Positions 22,679 through 31,789 of a stretch of 64,000 nt of DNA are shown piece after piece. The position numbers were made by a program, and so were the translations under genes. Below the pieces are notes generated by a model. That model had not been told where the DNA came from and did not search any database. It saw nothing but the letters and a program-made list of their open reading frames with translations. Origin of the DNA: Scilla litardierei (Eukaryota > Streptophyta > Magnoliopsida > Asparagales > Asparagaceae). The stretch is taken from positions 174,244,319 through 174,308,318 of the forward strand of contig CM061140.1 of NCBI GenBank assembly GCA_030789695.1, given 5' to 3'. Positions within the stretch are counted from its first letter, which is position 1. Every line of letters begins with the position of its first letter.

Positions 22679-23521
22679 ATGGCAACAAGCACGAGGTCAA
22701 AGGCGGATGGCGTGGATGAGAAGGTACAAGGGCTTCGAGAGGAGTTCAACCGAGAGATCGAGGGCTTGAAGAAAACTCTTGGAGAATCCATCAAAGATCA
22801 CGCCCATTCGCAAGAGGACGTCCAAGTCGAGCTTCGGGGTATGCGAAGGGAAGCCGCGCAAACGGCACGCGACATCCAAGGATTAAAAGAGGCAACTTCA
22901 GATCTGAAGTTTTTAAGGGAGGCTACATCGTCAATTCCGGAGATAAAGGCTATGCTCCAAGCCCTCACGATGGAGAGGGGAAGAGATCGGGGCAAGGGGA
23001 TTCAAGGGGGAGAGAATCAAGGAGATTCTACGCTTGAATCAGCAATTTGGGAGCAACCGGAGGGGGTGACGGCTACGGCGACATCTTTGGGGCGAAACGC
23101 GGCCACCCAAAACCCTAGGAGGGCCGGCCAGCAGGAGACAGGGCCGGCAGGCCCTCCTGGACCTGCGGATGACCCGGCAGGCCCATCAGGGCCTGCGGCC
23201 ACTGCAGCAGGCCCCCCAGGGCCTGCGGAAATTACAGCATGCCCTGTTGGGCCTGCGCAGCACGCGACAGGCCCAACTGGGCCTGCCGCAGCTGCGGCAG
23301 GGCCCAGTGGGCCTGCCGCAGCAGCAGCAGGCCCGGAAAGGCCTGCTGCGGCATCGGCAGGCCCATTCAGGCCTGCTGCGGCATCGGCAGGCCCATTCAG
23401 GCCTGCCGCTGCCCCAGCAGGTCCGATCCGGCCTGCAGCCCAGTTCTGTGGGCCCACCGAGGTGCAGGCAGCCCCCTGGGGGCCCGCGTCGACGCCAACT
23501 ACTTTCCGAGGGCCCCTGTAG
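22679..23521 (+). CDS. TE-D gag N-terminal reading frame
   Basis: 280 codons, starting 23 bases after the PBS (MATSTRSKADGVDEKVQ). The first 115 residues are charged and coiled-coil-like and contain the SDLKFLREA motif that is repeated in TE-B and TE-G. From about residue 145 to 260 the chain is a GP/Ala-rich decapeptide repeat from 30-bp palindromic DNA units. The frame stops at 23521, while the gag core continues in the -1 frame, so full Gag would need a shift within the repeat. TE-G has the same offset. Confidence 0.75.
   Translation: MATSTRSKADGVDEKVQGLREEFNREIEGLKKTLGESIKDHAHSQEDVQVELRGMRREAAQTARDIQGLKEATSDLKFLREATSSIPEIKAMLQALTMERGRDRGKGIQGGENQGDSTLESAIWEQPEGVTATATSLGRNAATQNPRRAGQQETGPAGPPGPADDPAGPSGPAATAAGPPGPAEITACPVGPAQHATGPTGPAAAAAGPSGPAAAAAGPERPAAASAGPFRPAAASAGPFRPAAAPAGPIRPAAQFCGPTEVQAAPWGPASTPTTFRGPL
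23140..23440. repeat. 30-bp palindromic minisatellite in TE-D gag
   Basis: About ten 30-bp units with GCAGGCC facing GGCCTGC. Two adjacent units near 23341-23400 are nearly identical. The inverted symmetry keeps Gly/Pro/Ala-rich frames open on both strands. A homologous array lies in TE-G at about 60100-60340. Confidence 0.88.
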
Positions 23522-25209
23522 CGCAGACAGGCCCATGGGGGCCAGATGGAGGCGGATGGGCCCGGGACACGATGATTGGGGATCCAGCAGCCCAATTTTG
23601 GAGACCAGATGCTCATCCACAGGTACTGAGACCACAGGTGGACCCCAGACAGGTTTTTGATGGCTTTCCGGAGCGGGGACAGGGCCCGGGGGGCTATTTT
23701 GGAGGACGGCCAGCACCAGTACAGCCATACAGAGGGGCAGGAGGGCCCGTGTGGGCACGACAGCAGGAGTTTCCGGGGCACCATTACCAGCCGGAGGCGT
23801 GGGAGAGACCCGTCTGGCCCGAGGAGCTGTACGGGGCGGACGGGGGAGGACCAGCAGAGCCAGTCGGCGGAGGATTCGGCCGTGGGGGTGACCGCGGTAG
23901 AGATGGGGGACCTCAGGGGGACATCAATGCAGATCGCCGCCTTATGAAGCTGAAGATGCCGATTTTTGACGGCACGGATCCGGATTGGTGGATCTACCGG
24001 GCGGAGCGTTACTTCCAGGTGATGCGGTTGACGGAGGAGGAGGTTCTGAGGGCCATCGGAATCTACTTCGAGGGCAAGGCGTTGGCCTGGTACAGATGGA
24101 AGGTGGCGCGGACCCCCTTTCGCACTTGGGAGGAGCTGTCCGCACTGATACTAGACCGGTTCCAGGAGACCCCACGGGGAGATTTCTACGAGCAGTTATC
24201 TGCTCTGAGGCAGGAGGGGACGGTCAGGGATTATGTGGAGAAGTTCGAGATGCTGAATAGTAGGGTGAAGGGGGTGACCGACGAGGTGATGATCGGGAAT
24301 TTCATGAGGGGGCTGAAGCCCTCCATACGAGTAGAGCTGAGGATGCAGAGCCCGGGGACACTGGAGGATGTCCTTCGCCTGGCCCACAAGGCGGAGGAGA
24401 AGCATGCAGAAGAGAGACGCATTCGGGGGACTTGGGGAGCCCAGGGCCAGCGTAGTCAGACAGCACCGGCCCCACTTCCGGGGGTTACAGTAGCACCAGT
24501 GGACACAGAAATGAAGAGAGAGGAAACCCGACCAGTGATCCCTGGTAAACGGATGACTGAGGCTGATATGAGGGCGAGGCGTGCTGCAGGCCTCTGTTTC
24601 AGATGCGATGAGAAGTTCAGTCCCGGTCATCGATGTGCGAGCAGGCTGATGCAGATTGTGCTAGAACCGGATGAGGGGGAGTATGCAGATGGTGGGGAGC
24701 CAGTGATGACGGAAGAGAGCGATGTTGAGCACGCACATCTGGATGTAGCTGAGGTGTCCCTGAACTCCTTGGTAGGGGTAACCACGAACCATACCATGAA
24801 GTTGTCAGGACGATTGGACGACGCGCCGGTGACGGTACTCATAGACAGTGGGGCTACCCATAACTTCATCTCTCGACATTTGGTGGATCGTCATAAGTTG
24901 CAGGTGAGCACCTTGGAGACGTTTACGGTCCTCTCAGGGACAGGGAGGAGGGAGGAGAGCAGTGGGATGTGCAAGGGGTTGAGTCTGACCTTACAAGGGG
25001 TGCAGATCGTGGAGGACTTCTTGCCCCTAGAGTTGGACAATATCGATGTGATTTTGGGCGTGCAGTGGCTGAGGGGGTTGGGCGAGGTGAAGATGAATTG
25101 GAAGCAGCTTAGGATGGAATTCCAGGAGGGGGGTCGCACGGTGGTTCTGACAGGTGACCCTAGGCTCTGTTTTCCCTCGGGGGCTTTCAAAGCCAGATCT
25201 CCACCTTGA
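23239..25209 (+). CDS. TE-D gag core and protease
   Basis: 656 codons open. The first 80 or so residues are the palindromic repeat in a Cys/Trp-rich off-frame and are probably not real. From about 23490 the frame is gag: a Gly/Pro-rich linker, then the capsid-like core (KLKMPIFDGTDPDWW, RQEGTVRDYVEKFE). The knuckle CFRCDEKFSPGHRC follows near 24595-24636. Last is a retropepsin with DSGA at 24844-24855 (VLIDSGATHNFIS) and VILGVQWLRGLG. The protein ends FKARSPP at a stop within the 3' hairpin. Apart from the missing in-frame start, the domains look intact. Confidence 0.8.
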   Translation: MPCWACAARDRPNWACRSCGRAQWACRSSSRPGKACCGIGRPIQACCGIGRPIQACRCPSRSDPACSPVLWAHRGAGSPLGARVDANYFPRAPVAQTGPWGPDGGGWARDTMIGDPAAQFWRPDAHPQVLRPQVDPRQVFDGFPERGQGPGGYFGGRPAPVQPYRGAGGPVWARQQEFPGHHYQPEAWERPVWPEELYGADGGGPAEPVGGGFGRGGDRGRDGGPQGDINADRRLMKLKMPIFDGTDPDWWIYRAERYFQVMRLTEEEVLRAIGIYFEGKALAWYRWKVARTPFRTWEELSALILDRFQETPRGDFYEQLSALRQEGTVRDYVEKFEMLNSRVKGVTDEVMIGNFMRGLKPSIRVELRMQSPGTLEDVLRLAHKAEEKHAEERRIRGTWGAQGQRSQTAPAPLPGVTVAPVDTEMKREETRPVIPGKRMTEADMRARRAAGLCFRCDEKFSPGHRCASRLMQIVLEPDEGEYADGGEPVMTEESDVEHAHLDVAEVSLNSLVGVTTNHTMKLSGRLDDAPVTVLIDSGATHNFISRHLVDRHKLQVSTLETFTVLSGTGRREESSGMCKGLSLTLQGVQIVEDFLPLELDNIDVILGVQWLRGLGEVKMNWKQLRMEFQEGGRTVVLTGDPRLCFPSGAFKARSPP

Positions 25210-25220
25210 GGACAAGGTGG
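25201..25220 (+). promoter_or_regulatory. conserved hairpin before the polypurine tract
   Basis: CCACCTTGAGGACAAGGTGG: a 7-bp stem with a 6-base loop. The same 20-mer occurs in TE-E (31309-31328) and TE-A (2109-2128, minus strand), and diverged forms in TE-B (6209-6228) and TE-F (46974-46993). In TE-D it is out of the coding frame. A role is inferred only from its retention. Confidence 0.5.
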
Positions 25221-25239
25221 CTCTTTTAGGGGGCGGTAT

Positions 25240-25631
25240 TGATGCGGACCCGCATCCGCATACCCCAAGGGCCGGCGGCTACATGGGTGGGACCCACCCA
25301 CCTTTAGTGACCTACGTGCGGCGTAGGAGGGTTAGTCTAGGGGTATTCTAGTCTTTGTGGACTAGATTAGTAATTCCACGCTTTTTCTATTTATTAGGGC
25401 TAGCCGTCTTTTATTTCTTTTATGCTTGATTTGTGAAAACACTTTGAGTTATCAATTGTGAGGGTTTTTAGGCTTTGATCCGTTCATTCAAAGCTAGGAG
25501 ATAGGGCTTCGTCTCGAAAGAGGCCCAATTTATCTATTGTTCTTCGTCTCAAATCTTATAAAAATTCCTCTTTTTATATTTTTTCCTCTTTTAAATCTGA
25601 AATTAATTGATCGATCCACCGGATCGTATCA
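25240..25631 (+). repeat. TE-D 3' LTR
   Basis: 392 bp, TGATGCGGACCCGC...CGTATCA, preceded by a G-rich polypurine tract (TTTTAGGGGGCGG). Confidence 0.92.
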
Positions 25632-25825
25632 GCATCCTTAGTGAAGGATCTTTAGGCTTTTGTTCCGTTCAATCAAAAGCTCGGAGTGCAAATCTCCTCT
25701 CGAAAGAGGCTTTTATCTATTGTTTTCCATCGTTCTCTCAATCTAAAACCCTAAAAATATTCCTCTCTTTTTAATTTTTCCACTTTTAAATTGATTTGCT
25801 TGATTGATCCAAGCGGATTGTATCA
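25632..25825 (+). repeat. TE-E 5' LTR, right piece
   Basis: Resumes with the TE-D target duplication GCATC and continues as in the 3' LTR to GTATCA at 25825. The two pieces together give about 442 bp, against 438 bp for the 3' LTR. Confidence 0.9.
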
Positions 25826-25827
25826 AA

Positions 25828-25839
25828 TGGTATCAGAGC
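25828..25839 (+). other. TE-E primer binding site (first copy)
   Basis: TGGTATCAGAGC two bases after the 5' LTR. An identical copy stands at 26245-26256 after the embedded TRIM unit. Confidence 0.9.
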
Positions 25840-26244
25840 TAGCCACATACCTACGACCCACCTGACAGAAGGGGCGACCTGGGGAACGTGCGACCTAAGA
25901 GACCTGGCAAGGGCTAGAGTAGGCCACTTAGAGTGGGCACCCCAGAGTGGGCCGTCGTGGACGGCGGTTGTCGGAAGCGTGGTGGTATGTGAAGATCCCA
26001 TAGTCCCACATCTAGAAAAGAAAAAGAAAAATAATTAGCTTAAGTATGAAGGGGCCTCTCCACCTAATACCAATTGGTTTTGGGTTGGATGCTCAATAAT
26101 ACTTAACAAATGGGGTGTGGCCCAGTGTTAGGGGCCCAGTATGGGCCGTGACCTTAGCAAGGCTATTGTTAGAGGTCTAGTATGGGCTGGATCTCTAGCA
26201 AAAGGGCTAGTTGGAAGCCTTATATGATATGGGCCTCTTATAAA
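25840..26244 (+). mobile_element. TRIM unit embedded in the TE-E leader
   Basis: From the first PBS onward the sequence matches the TRIM interior (phrases GGGGCGACCTGG and CACTTAGAGTGGGCACCCC). A complete 255-bp TRIM LTR follows at 25988-26242, then a second TGGTATCAGAGC at 26245-26256 and TE-E gag. The unit is therefore PBS-interior-LTR-PBS with no upstream TRIM LTR, exactly one unit of a one-LTR circle. Confidence 0.85.
25988..26242 (+). repeat. TRIM LTR inside TE-E
   Basis: 255-bp copy of the LTR at 8289-8544, beginning TGTGAAGATCCCATAGTCCC, moderately diverged. Confidence 0.85.
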
Positions 26245-26268
26245 TGGTATCAGAGCACATAAGATCTA

Positions 26269-27868
26269 ATGGCGCAAGGCACGAGAGCCACCATTGAGGA
26301 GAAGCTTCAAGCCCTACACGAAGAAATCACCAAGGAGATCAGAACCACGATGGAGACGAAGAGCGATCGACTTGAGAAGAGGATGGAGGAAAACAACCGC
26401 GCCCAAGAAGAGAAGCATGCAAAAAGTGAAGCAAATCAACAAAAAATCATGGAGATTTTGTAAACCCTAGTTAAGGGAAAGGGGAAGAAATCATGGACGG
26501 AGGAGGAAGATGACTCGGATTCCGAAGTTCAGGAGTTAATGGCGCGAGATGCAAGGGTGGCGGCGTAGTTTACAACAGCCGGGACCTCGGAAGTCGTCGT
26601 ATCGACGAAACCGGGCGACGGCGACGAAAGGGGAAGCGGCGAAAGCGCGTGCGGGGGGCGGCAGGGCCTGGGAACCCTCCCGGAGGGTCGCCCAGACTCA
26701 ACGAACCCCCTAGGGGGTCGGCCAGGCCTGGCAAACCCCCCAGGGGGTCGGCGATCCCAGCAGGGGGGCGGCGGGGCCCTGCGGCAATGGCAGAGACCCC
26801 GCGCGGCCCCCGAATGGGCCTTGGGGGGGCCGCGCCCAGGCGGGGGCGGGCGGGACCCCAGGGCCCCTGCTTGGCCTCTGGGTGTCCCGGCGATGGTGGA
26901 TGAAGCCCTAGGGGCTGTCGACAGGGGACGGCCAGCAGGAGGAGGTCTTCGGGAGGGCGCTGGGATATTTCCGAAGCGAGGTCGAGAACCGGGGGTCAAT
27001 TCGGTGGTCGAGGAGGGCAGCGACCAGCTGCTGCAGCTTTTGGGGGACCCCATGGGCTGGCACCAGATGGTAGGCCTTTTTGCCTGTGGACGAATATGCG
27101 GATGAGGACTACGATCCCATACGGAACCACGGAGATAGGTGTTGGGACCAAGAGAGGCGGAGAGAAGCAGAGTTTCATGCTGATAGGAGACTGAAGAAGC
27201 TGAAGATGCCCGTATTTGAGGGAAGCGATCCAGATGGGTGGATCTACAGAGCAGAGAGGTACTTCCAGACGATGGGTTTTACCGAGGAGGATGTCCTGAA
27301 GGCGGTGGGCATTTATTTTGAGGGAGAGGCCTTGGCGTGGTACCGGTGGAAGGTCGCACGCAGTCCCTTTTCCTTGTGGGCGGATCTGACGGCCTACTTG
27401 ATGGATCGATTCCAGGAGACACCAGGGGGGGTTTTTACGAGCAGCTCAGGGTACTCAGACAGGAGGGGACGGTGCGGGACTTTGTCAGGAGGTTTGAGCT
27501 ACTGTCGGGTCGAGTGCATGGGGTCACGGAGGAGGCGCTCATGGGGAACTTCATGGGGTCTCAAGCCCTCCATTTGAGCTGAGCTGAGGATGCAGAGCCC
27601 AGGGGGCTTGGAGGACCTAATTTGCCTCGCACAGAAGGCGGAGGAGAAACATACGGAGGAGAGGAATATGTGGGGCTTGGGGACCCAAAACTCCCGGCAC
27701 ACGCCAGCAGCAGCAGTGCCGAGGGCACCTGCCGGTGCACCAGAGGCTAGGGGAGAGACTCGTCCCGCTACTCTTGGACGACGGATGACGGAGGCGGAGG
27801 TGAGGGAGAGGCGTGCCAAGGAGTTGTGTTTTCGTTGCGATGAGAAGTTCACCCCTGGCCACAGATGT
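26269..27868 (+). pseudogene. TE-E gag, broken
   Basis: The start ATG is 26269 (MAQGTRATIEEKLQALHEE, coiled-coil-like), with a stop at 26461. After a GC-rich Pro/Gly linker the capsid-like core appears from about 27080 (KLKMPVFEGSDPDGWIYRAE). A G-run frameshift near 27430 moves it to another frame (FYEQLRVLRQEGTVRDFV), and it returns at about 27590. The knuckle CFRCDEKFTPGHRC is at 27827-27868. Gag would coat element RNA in virus-like particles, but this copy cannot make it intact. Confidence 0.85.
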
Positions 27869-27979
27869 GCGAGCCGCCTACTACAGATTACCATGGTGCC
27901 GGATGAGGAGTGTCGGGATGACGAGGAGGAACCCAGGGTGGAGCCACTCGAGGAGGAGGAGAAGTCGCAACTAGACTTC

Positions 27980-28466
27980 ACGGAGGTCTCCCTGAACTCC
28001 GTGGTGGGGTTCACACCGAACCACACCATGAAGTTGTCAGGGCGGTTGGGCGATATGGCGGTGACAGTTCTGATAGACGGTGGGGCCACCCATAATTTTA
28101 TCTCTAGCCGAGTGGTGGAGCGTCATGGGCTGCAGTTGAGCACCATGGAGAAGTTCACTGTTTTGTTGGAAACTGGGAAGATGGAGGAGAGCAAGGGGCT
28201 CTGCAAAGGGGTTGTGTCTGACCTTGCAGGAAGTGCAGATTATGGAGGATTTCTTGCCCCTGGAGTTGGGGAATGTCGATATCATTCTGGGCATACAGTG
28301 GCTGAAGAAGTTGGGGGATGTACGGGTGAACTGGAAACGTCTAAGGATGAAGTTTGAGGAGGGTGACCGCACGGTGGTACTCACATGGGCTCCACCCTAT
28401 GCTTTTCGTTGGTGGCCTTCAAGGCCATTACTCGGGCTTTATAGAGGGAGGGAGAGGGATACTTAG
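27980..28466 (+). pseudogene. TE-E protease, broken
   Basis: Retropepsin-like domain continuing from gag. The catalytic triplet reads DGGA (28076-28087) instead of the DSGA seen in TE-D and TE-G. A frameshift near 28215 moves the rest (EVQIMEDFLPLELGNVDIIL) to another frame that stops at 28466. Both changes argue for an inactive enzyme. Confidence 0.82.
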
Positions 28467-28636
28467 TGGAGTGCCGTGCAGTTGGAGTCGAGCAGGAGCA
28501 GCTGGCAAGGGTTCCCGAGGTGGTTGAGCAGGTGCTGGAGCGGTTTCAGGAGGTCTTTCAGGACCCGCAGTGGTTACCACCGGAGAGGGGACATGAGCAT
28601 GCGATAGTCTTGTGAGAGGGAGCAGCACCAGTAAGC

Positions 28637-29452
28637 GTGCGGCCGTACCGATATCCTCATGTGCAGAAGGACGAGATTGAGAGGATGGTCGGGGAGATGC
28701 TGCAGGCGGGAGTCATCCAGCCTAGTGTGAGTCCTTTCTCTTCACCAGTGTTGTTGGTGAAGAAGAAAGACGGGAGCTGGAGGTTCTGCGTCGACTACAA
28801 GGCGCTGAACAAGGAGACTGTGGCTGACAGATTCCCCATTTCTGTGATCGACGAGTTGCTAGATGAGCTGCATGGCGCAGTTGTGTTCTCGAAGATTGAC
28901 TTGAAGGCGGGATATCACCAAATCCAGATGAGGCCCGAGGACGTGCCGAAGACGTCATTCCGCACACATGAGGGGCACTATGAGTTTCTCGTCATGCCTT
29001 TTGGCTTGACGAATGCTCCCTCCACATTCCAGGCCTTGATGAACGAGGTATTTCGGCCGTACTTGAGAAAGTTCGTCTTGATTTTCTTCGACGACATCTT
29101 GGTTTACAGCAGTACCATGGAGGATCATGTGGGGCATTTGGAGACAGTCTTCCGGGAGTTCGGGGTGCAATAATTGTATGCGGACTGGAAGAAGTGTAGC
29201 TTCGGCCAGCTGCAGATAGAGTACCTTGGGCACGTGGTGTCGGCGGAAGGAGTAGCGGCGGACAGGGCGAAGATAGAGGCCATGTTGGACTGGCCAGTGC
29301 CTACTTCTTTGAGGGCATTGTGGGGTTTCCTTGGGCTGACGGGCTACTACCGGAAGTTCGTGAGGGGGTACAGTACGATTGCACGACCGCTTACTGACCT
29401 TTTGAAGAAGGATGGGTTCGTTTGGGGGGGAGGAAGCGATCAAGGCCTTTGA
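28637..29452 (+). pseudogene. TE-E reverse transcriptase
   Basis: Well-preserved gypsy [39 protein letters not shown] and the catalytic FFDDILVYS (Asp-Asp at about 29090). A stop at 29171-29173 (CAA TAA) interrupts before the thumb/connection part ([18 protein letters not shown]). A G-run frameshift near 29425 ends this frame. RT would copy element RNA to cDNA. Confidence 0.9.
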
Positions 29453-30365
29453 GGCCTTGAAGATGGCCATGACTACGGCCCCGGTGCTGGCGCTGCCTGA
29501 CTTCAGCATCGCGTTTGTAGTAGAGACGGATGCATCAGGAGTAGGTTTGGGGGCGGTGTTGATGCAATTGGGGCGGCCCGTAGCCTACTACAGCCACGTG
29601 CTTTCTGCCAAAGCCCGGCTAAAGTCGGTGTACGAAAGAGAGTTGATGGCGATAGTATTGGCGGTGCAGAAGTGGCGGCCGTACCTACTTGGGAGAGAGT
29701 TCGTGGTCAGGACAGATCAGAGGAGACTCAAGTACTTACTTGAGCAGAGGCTGGTGACTGAGGAGCACCAGCGTTGGCTTTCGAAGCTGGTAGGGTACCG
29801 GTTTGTCATTGAGTACAGGCCCGGGTTGGAGAATAAGGCGGCTGACGCCTTGTCTCGACGAGAGGAGGGAGTGCACCTGAGGGCGCTCTCGTTACCGATG
29901 TGGCTAGACGGGGAGCCCATGTTACAGGAGGCAGAGACCGACCCAGAGCTGAGACAGATCAGGGAGCGACTACAGGGCGGCGGGGAGGCGTCGAAGGGGT
30001 ACTCTTTGGAGGGGCGCAGGTTAATGTACCAGGGACGGTTGGTCCTACCACGGAGGTCGGCCTTTATACCAGTGTTGTTTCAGGAGTTCCACAGTTCAGG
30101 GATTGGGGGACATTCCGGGGTGCAGCAGACTTACATGCGGATGGCCCGAGAGGTTTACTGGCCAGGGATGAAGAAGGTGATCGCCCTCTTAGTGGCGGCT
30201 TGTGATGTCTGCCAATGTCACAAGTTCATGGCCATGGCACCTGCAGGGTTGCTGCAGCCTTTGGCTCTGCCTGAGCGGGTATGGGAGGAGGTGACGATGG
30301 ACTTCATCAATGGATTACCCAGGTCGGAGGGGTACTCGGTGATTTTTGTAGTGGTGGACAGCTGA
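29412..30365 (+). pseudogene. TE-E RNase H and integrase N-terminal part
   Basis: 317 codons. RNase H comes first (VVETDASGVGLGAVL, YERELMAIVLAVQKW, RTDQRRLKYLL). The integrase zinc-binding HHCC module follows (EFHSSGIGGHSG and CDVCQCHK), then the first catalytic Asp (VTMDFINGLP). A one-base deletion near 30360 (GGACAGCTGAG) breaks the frame after FVVVD. Confidence 0.9.
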
Positions 30366-31432
30366 GTAAGTACGCACATTTCATACCGCTGAAACACCCG
30401 TACACGGCAGTTTCGGTGGCCACAACGTTTACTCCGGAGGTGATACGGTTACATGGGATCCCTGGCTCTATAGTGTCTGACCGGGACCAGGTGTTCTTGA
30501 GCGGGTTTTGGCGGGAGTTGTTCCGAGTACAGGGAACAGTGTTGAAGAGGAGTACTGCCTATCACCCCCAGACAGACGGGCAAACAGAAGTGGTTAATCG
30601 CAGTATAGAGACGTATCTGCGATGTATTACATCGGAGACACCGCGACAGTGGTATCGCTGGTTGGCCTGGGCGGAGTATTGGTACAACATTTCGTACCAT
30701 TCAGCAGCAGGGACGACCCCTTTCCGGGTGCTGTATGGAAGAGACCCGCCAGAGCTGATTCGATTCGGGAGCAGACAGACACCAGTCTCGTTGGTGGAGG
30801 GTTACATGGAGGAGAGGGATGGGATGCTAGAGGAGTTGAAGAAGCACCTGCTACGGGCTCAGCAGGTGATGAAGGCGAAGGCAGATGGACAACGACGGGA
30901 GGTGAGCTTTCAGGAGGGAGATATGGTATATCTCAAGCTGCGACCATACAGACAGAGATCAGTGGCGAGGAGGAGGAATGAGAAGCTATCTGCCAGATTC
31001 TTTGGTCCCTTTGAGATTGAGGCCAAGATTGGCCAAGTGGCCTACTGGCTGAGGTTACCCACGGCTACGATCTATTCAGTTTTTCATGTTTCGCAGCTTC
31101 GCCGCGCTATTGGAGAGCAGACGGTGTCATCCACACTTCCACCGACACTGACAGAGGACATGGAGGTGATGATGGAGCCGTTGGACGTCAGGGCGATGCG
31201 TCAGGGCCCGGGGCGTCGGCAGGAGGTATTGATACATTGGACGGGATTGTCGGACTGTGATGCCACGTGGGAGGTGTTCGACATTGTACGGGAGCAGTTT
31301 CCGGACTTCCACCTTGAGGACAAGGTGGCTCTTCTACGGGGGGTATTGATGCGGACAATGCCGCATCTTCGGCCGGCACACGCTCCGAGGGGGCCGCATC
31401 ACGTGCGGTGGACGGGGAGGGACCGCCCATGA
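30281..31432 (+). pseudogene. TE-E integrase C-terminal part with chromodomain
   Basis: Meaningful from about 30362. The integrase core continues with KYAHFIPLKH, the second Asp in IVSDRDQVF and the catalytic Glu in TDGQTEVVNRS. A GPFEIEAKIG SH3-like part and a chromodomain-like end follow (VLIHWTGLSDCDATWEVF), ending PDFHLEDKVALL. In chromoviruses the chromodomain directs insertion to modified chromatin. The open frame overruns into the 3' LTR. Confidence 0.88.
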
Positions 31433-31784
31433 TTACTTACATGCGTAGGAGGAGACGTGGAGGCGTTAGTATTATTAGCCTTAGGGGTATTTTGGTCGTT
31501 CTAGGCCAAATTAGTAAATTCCATCATTCTCTTTATTAGGGCTAGCCACCATTGTATTTGCTTATGTTTAGATTGTTGAGAAACTCTTGTGCATCTTTAG
31601 TGAAGGATCTTTAGGCTTTTGTTCCGTTCAATCAAAAGCTCGGAGAGCAAGTCTCCTCTCGAAAGAGGGCTTTTATCTATTGTTTTCCATCGTTCTCTCA
31701 ATCTAAAACCCTAAAATATTCCTCTCTTTTTAATTTTTCCACTTTTAAATTGATTTGCTTGATCGATCCCAGCGGATCGTATCA
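31347..31784 (+). repeat. TE-E 3' LTR
   Basis: 438 bp, TGATGCGGAC...CGTATCA, preceded by a G-rich tract (CGGGGGGTATT) and followed by CATAC. Confidence 0.92.
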
Positions 31785-31789
31785 CATAC

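Larger units (their letters stand above)
22262..25631 (+). mobile_element. TE-D: young gag-protease LTR element nested in the TE-E LTR
   Basis: 3370-bp element with LTRs of 391 and 392 bp that differ at about four positions, so the insertion is recent. The target duplication is GCATC (25632-25636), with a one-base change upstream (TCATC, 22257-22261). The PBS is at 22656-22667. The interior encodes gag and protease, then jumps straight to the last pol codons and the polypurine tract; RT, RNase H and integrase are absent. TE-G is a truncated relative. Confidence 0.92.
22009..31784 (+). mobile_element. TE-E: decayed chromodomain Ty3/gypsy retrotransposon (Reina-like)
   Basis: Outer element with CATAC target duplications (22004-22008 and 31785-31789). 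The 5' LTR is split by TE-D into 22009-22261 and 25637-25825. The 3' LTR is 31347-31784. The interior (about 5.5 kb) holds gag, protease, RT, RNase H and integrase with a C-terminal chromodomain, in the order of a chromovirus. The compact size, short LTRs, Met PBS and CX2CX7HXC knuckle suggest the Reina lineage, which is an inference. Several frameshifts and stops make it non-functional. It carries a TRIM unit between two PBS copies. Confidence 0.9.

Noticed and set aside
23017..23784. Long minus-strand frame of 255 codons
   Set aside because: Antisense shadow of TE-D gag produced by the same palindromic repeats; no known domain.
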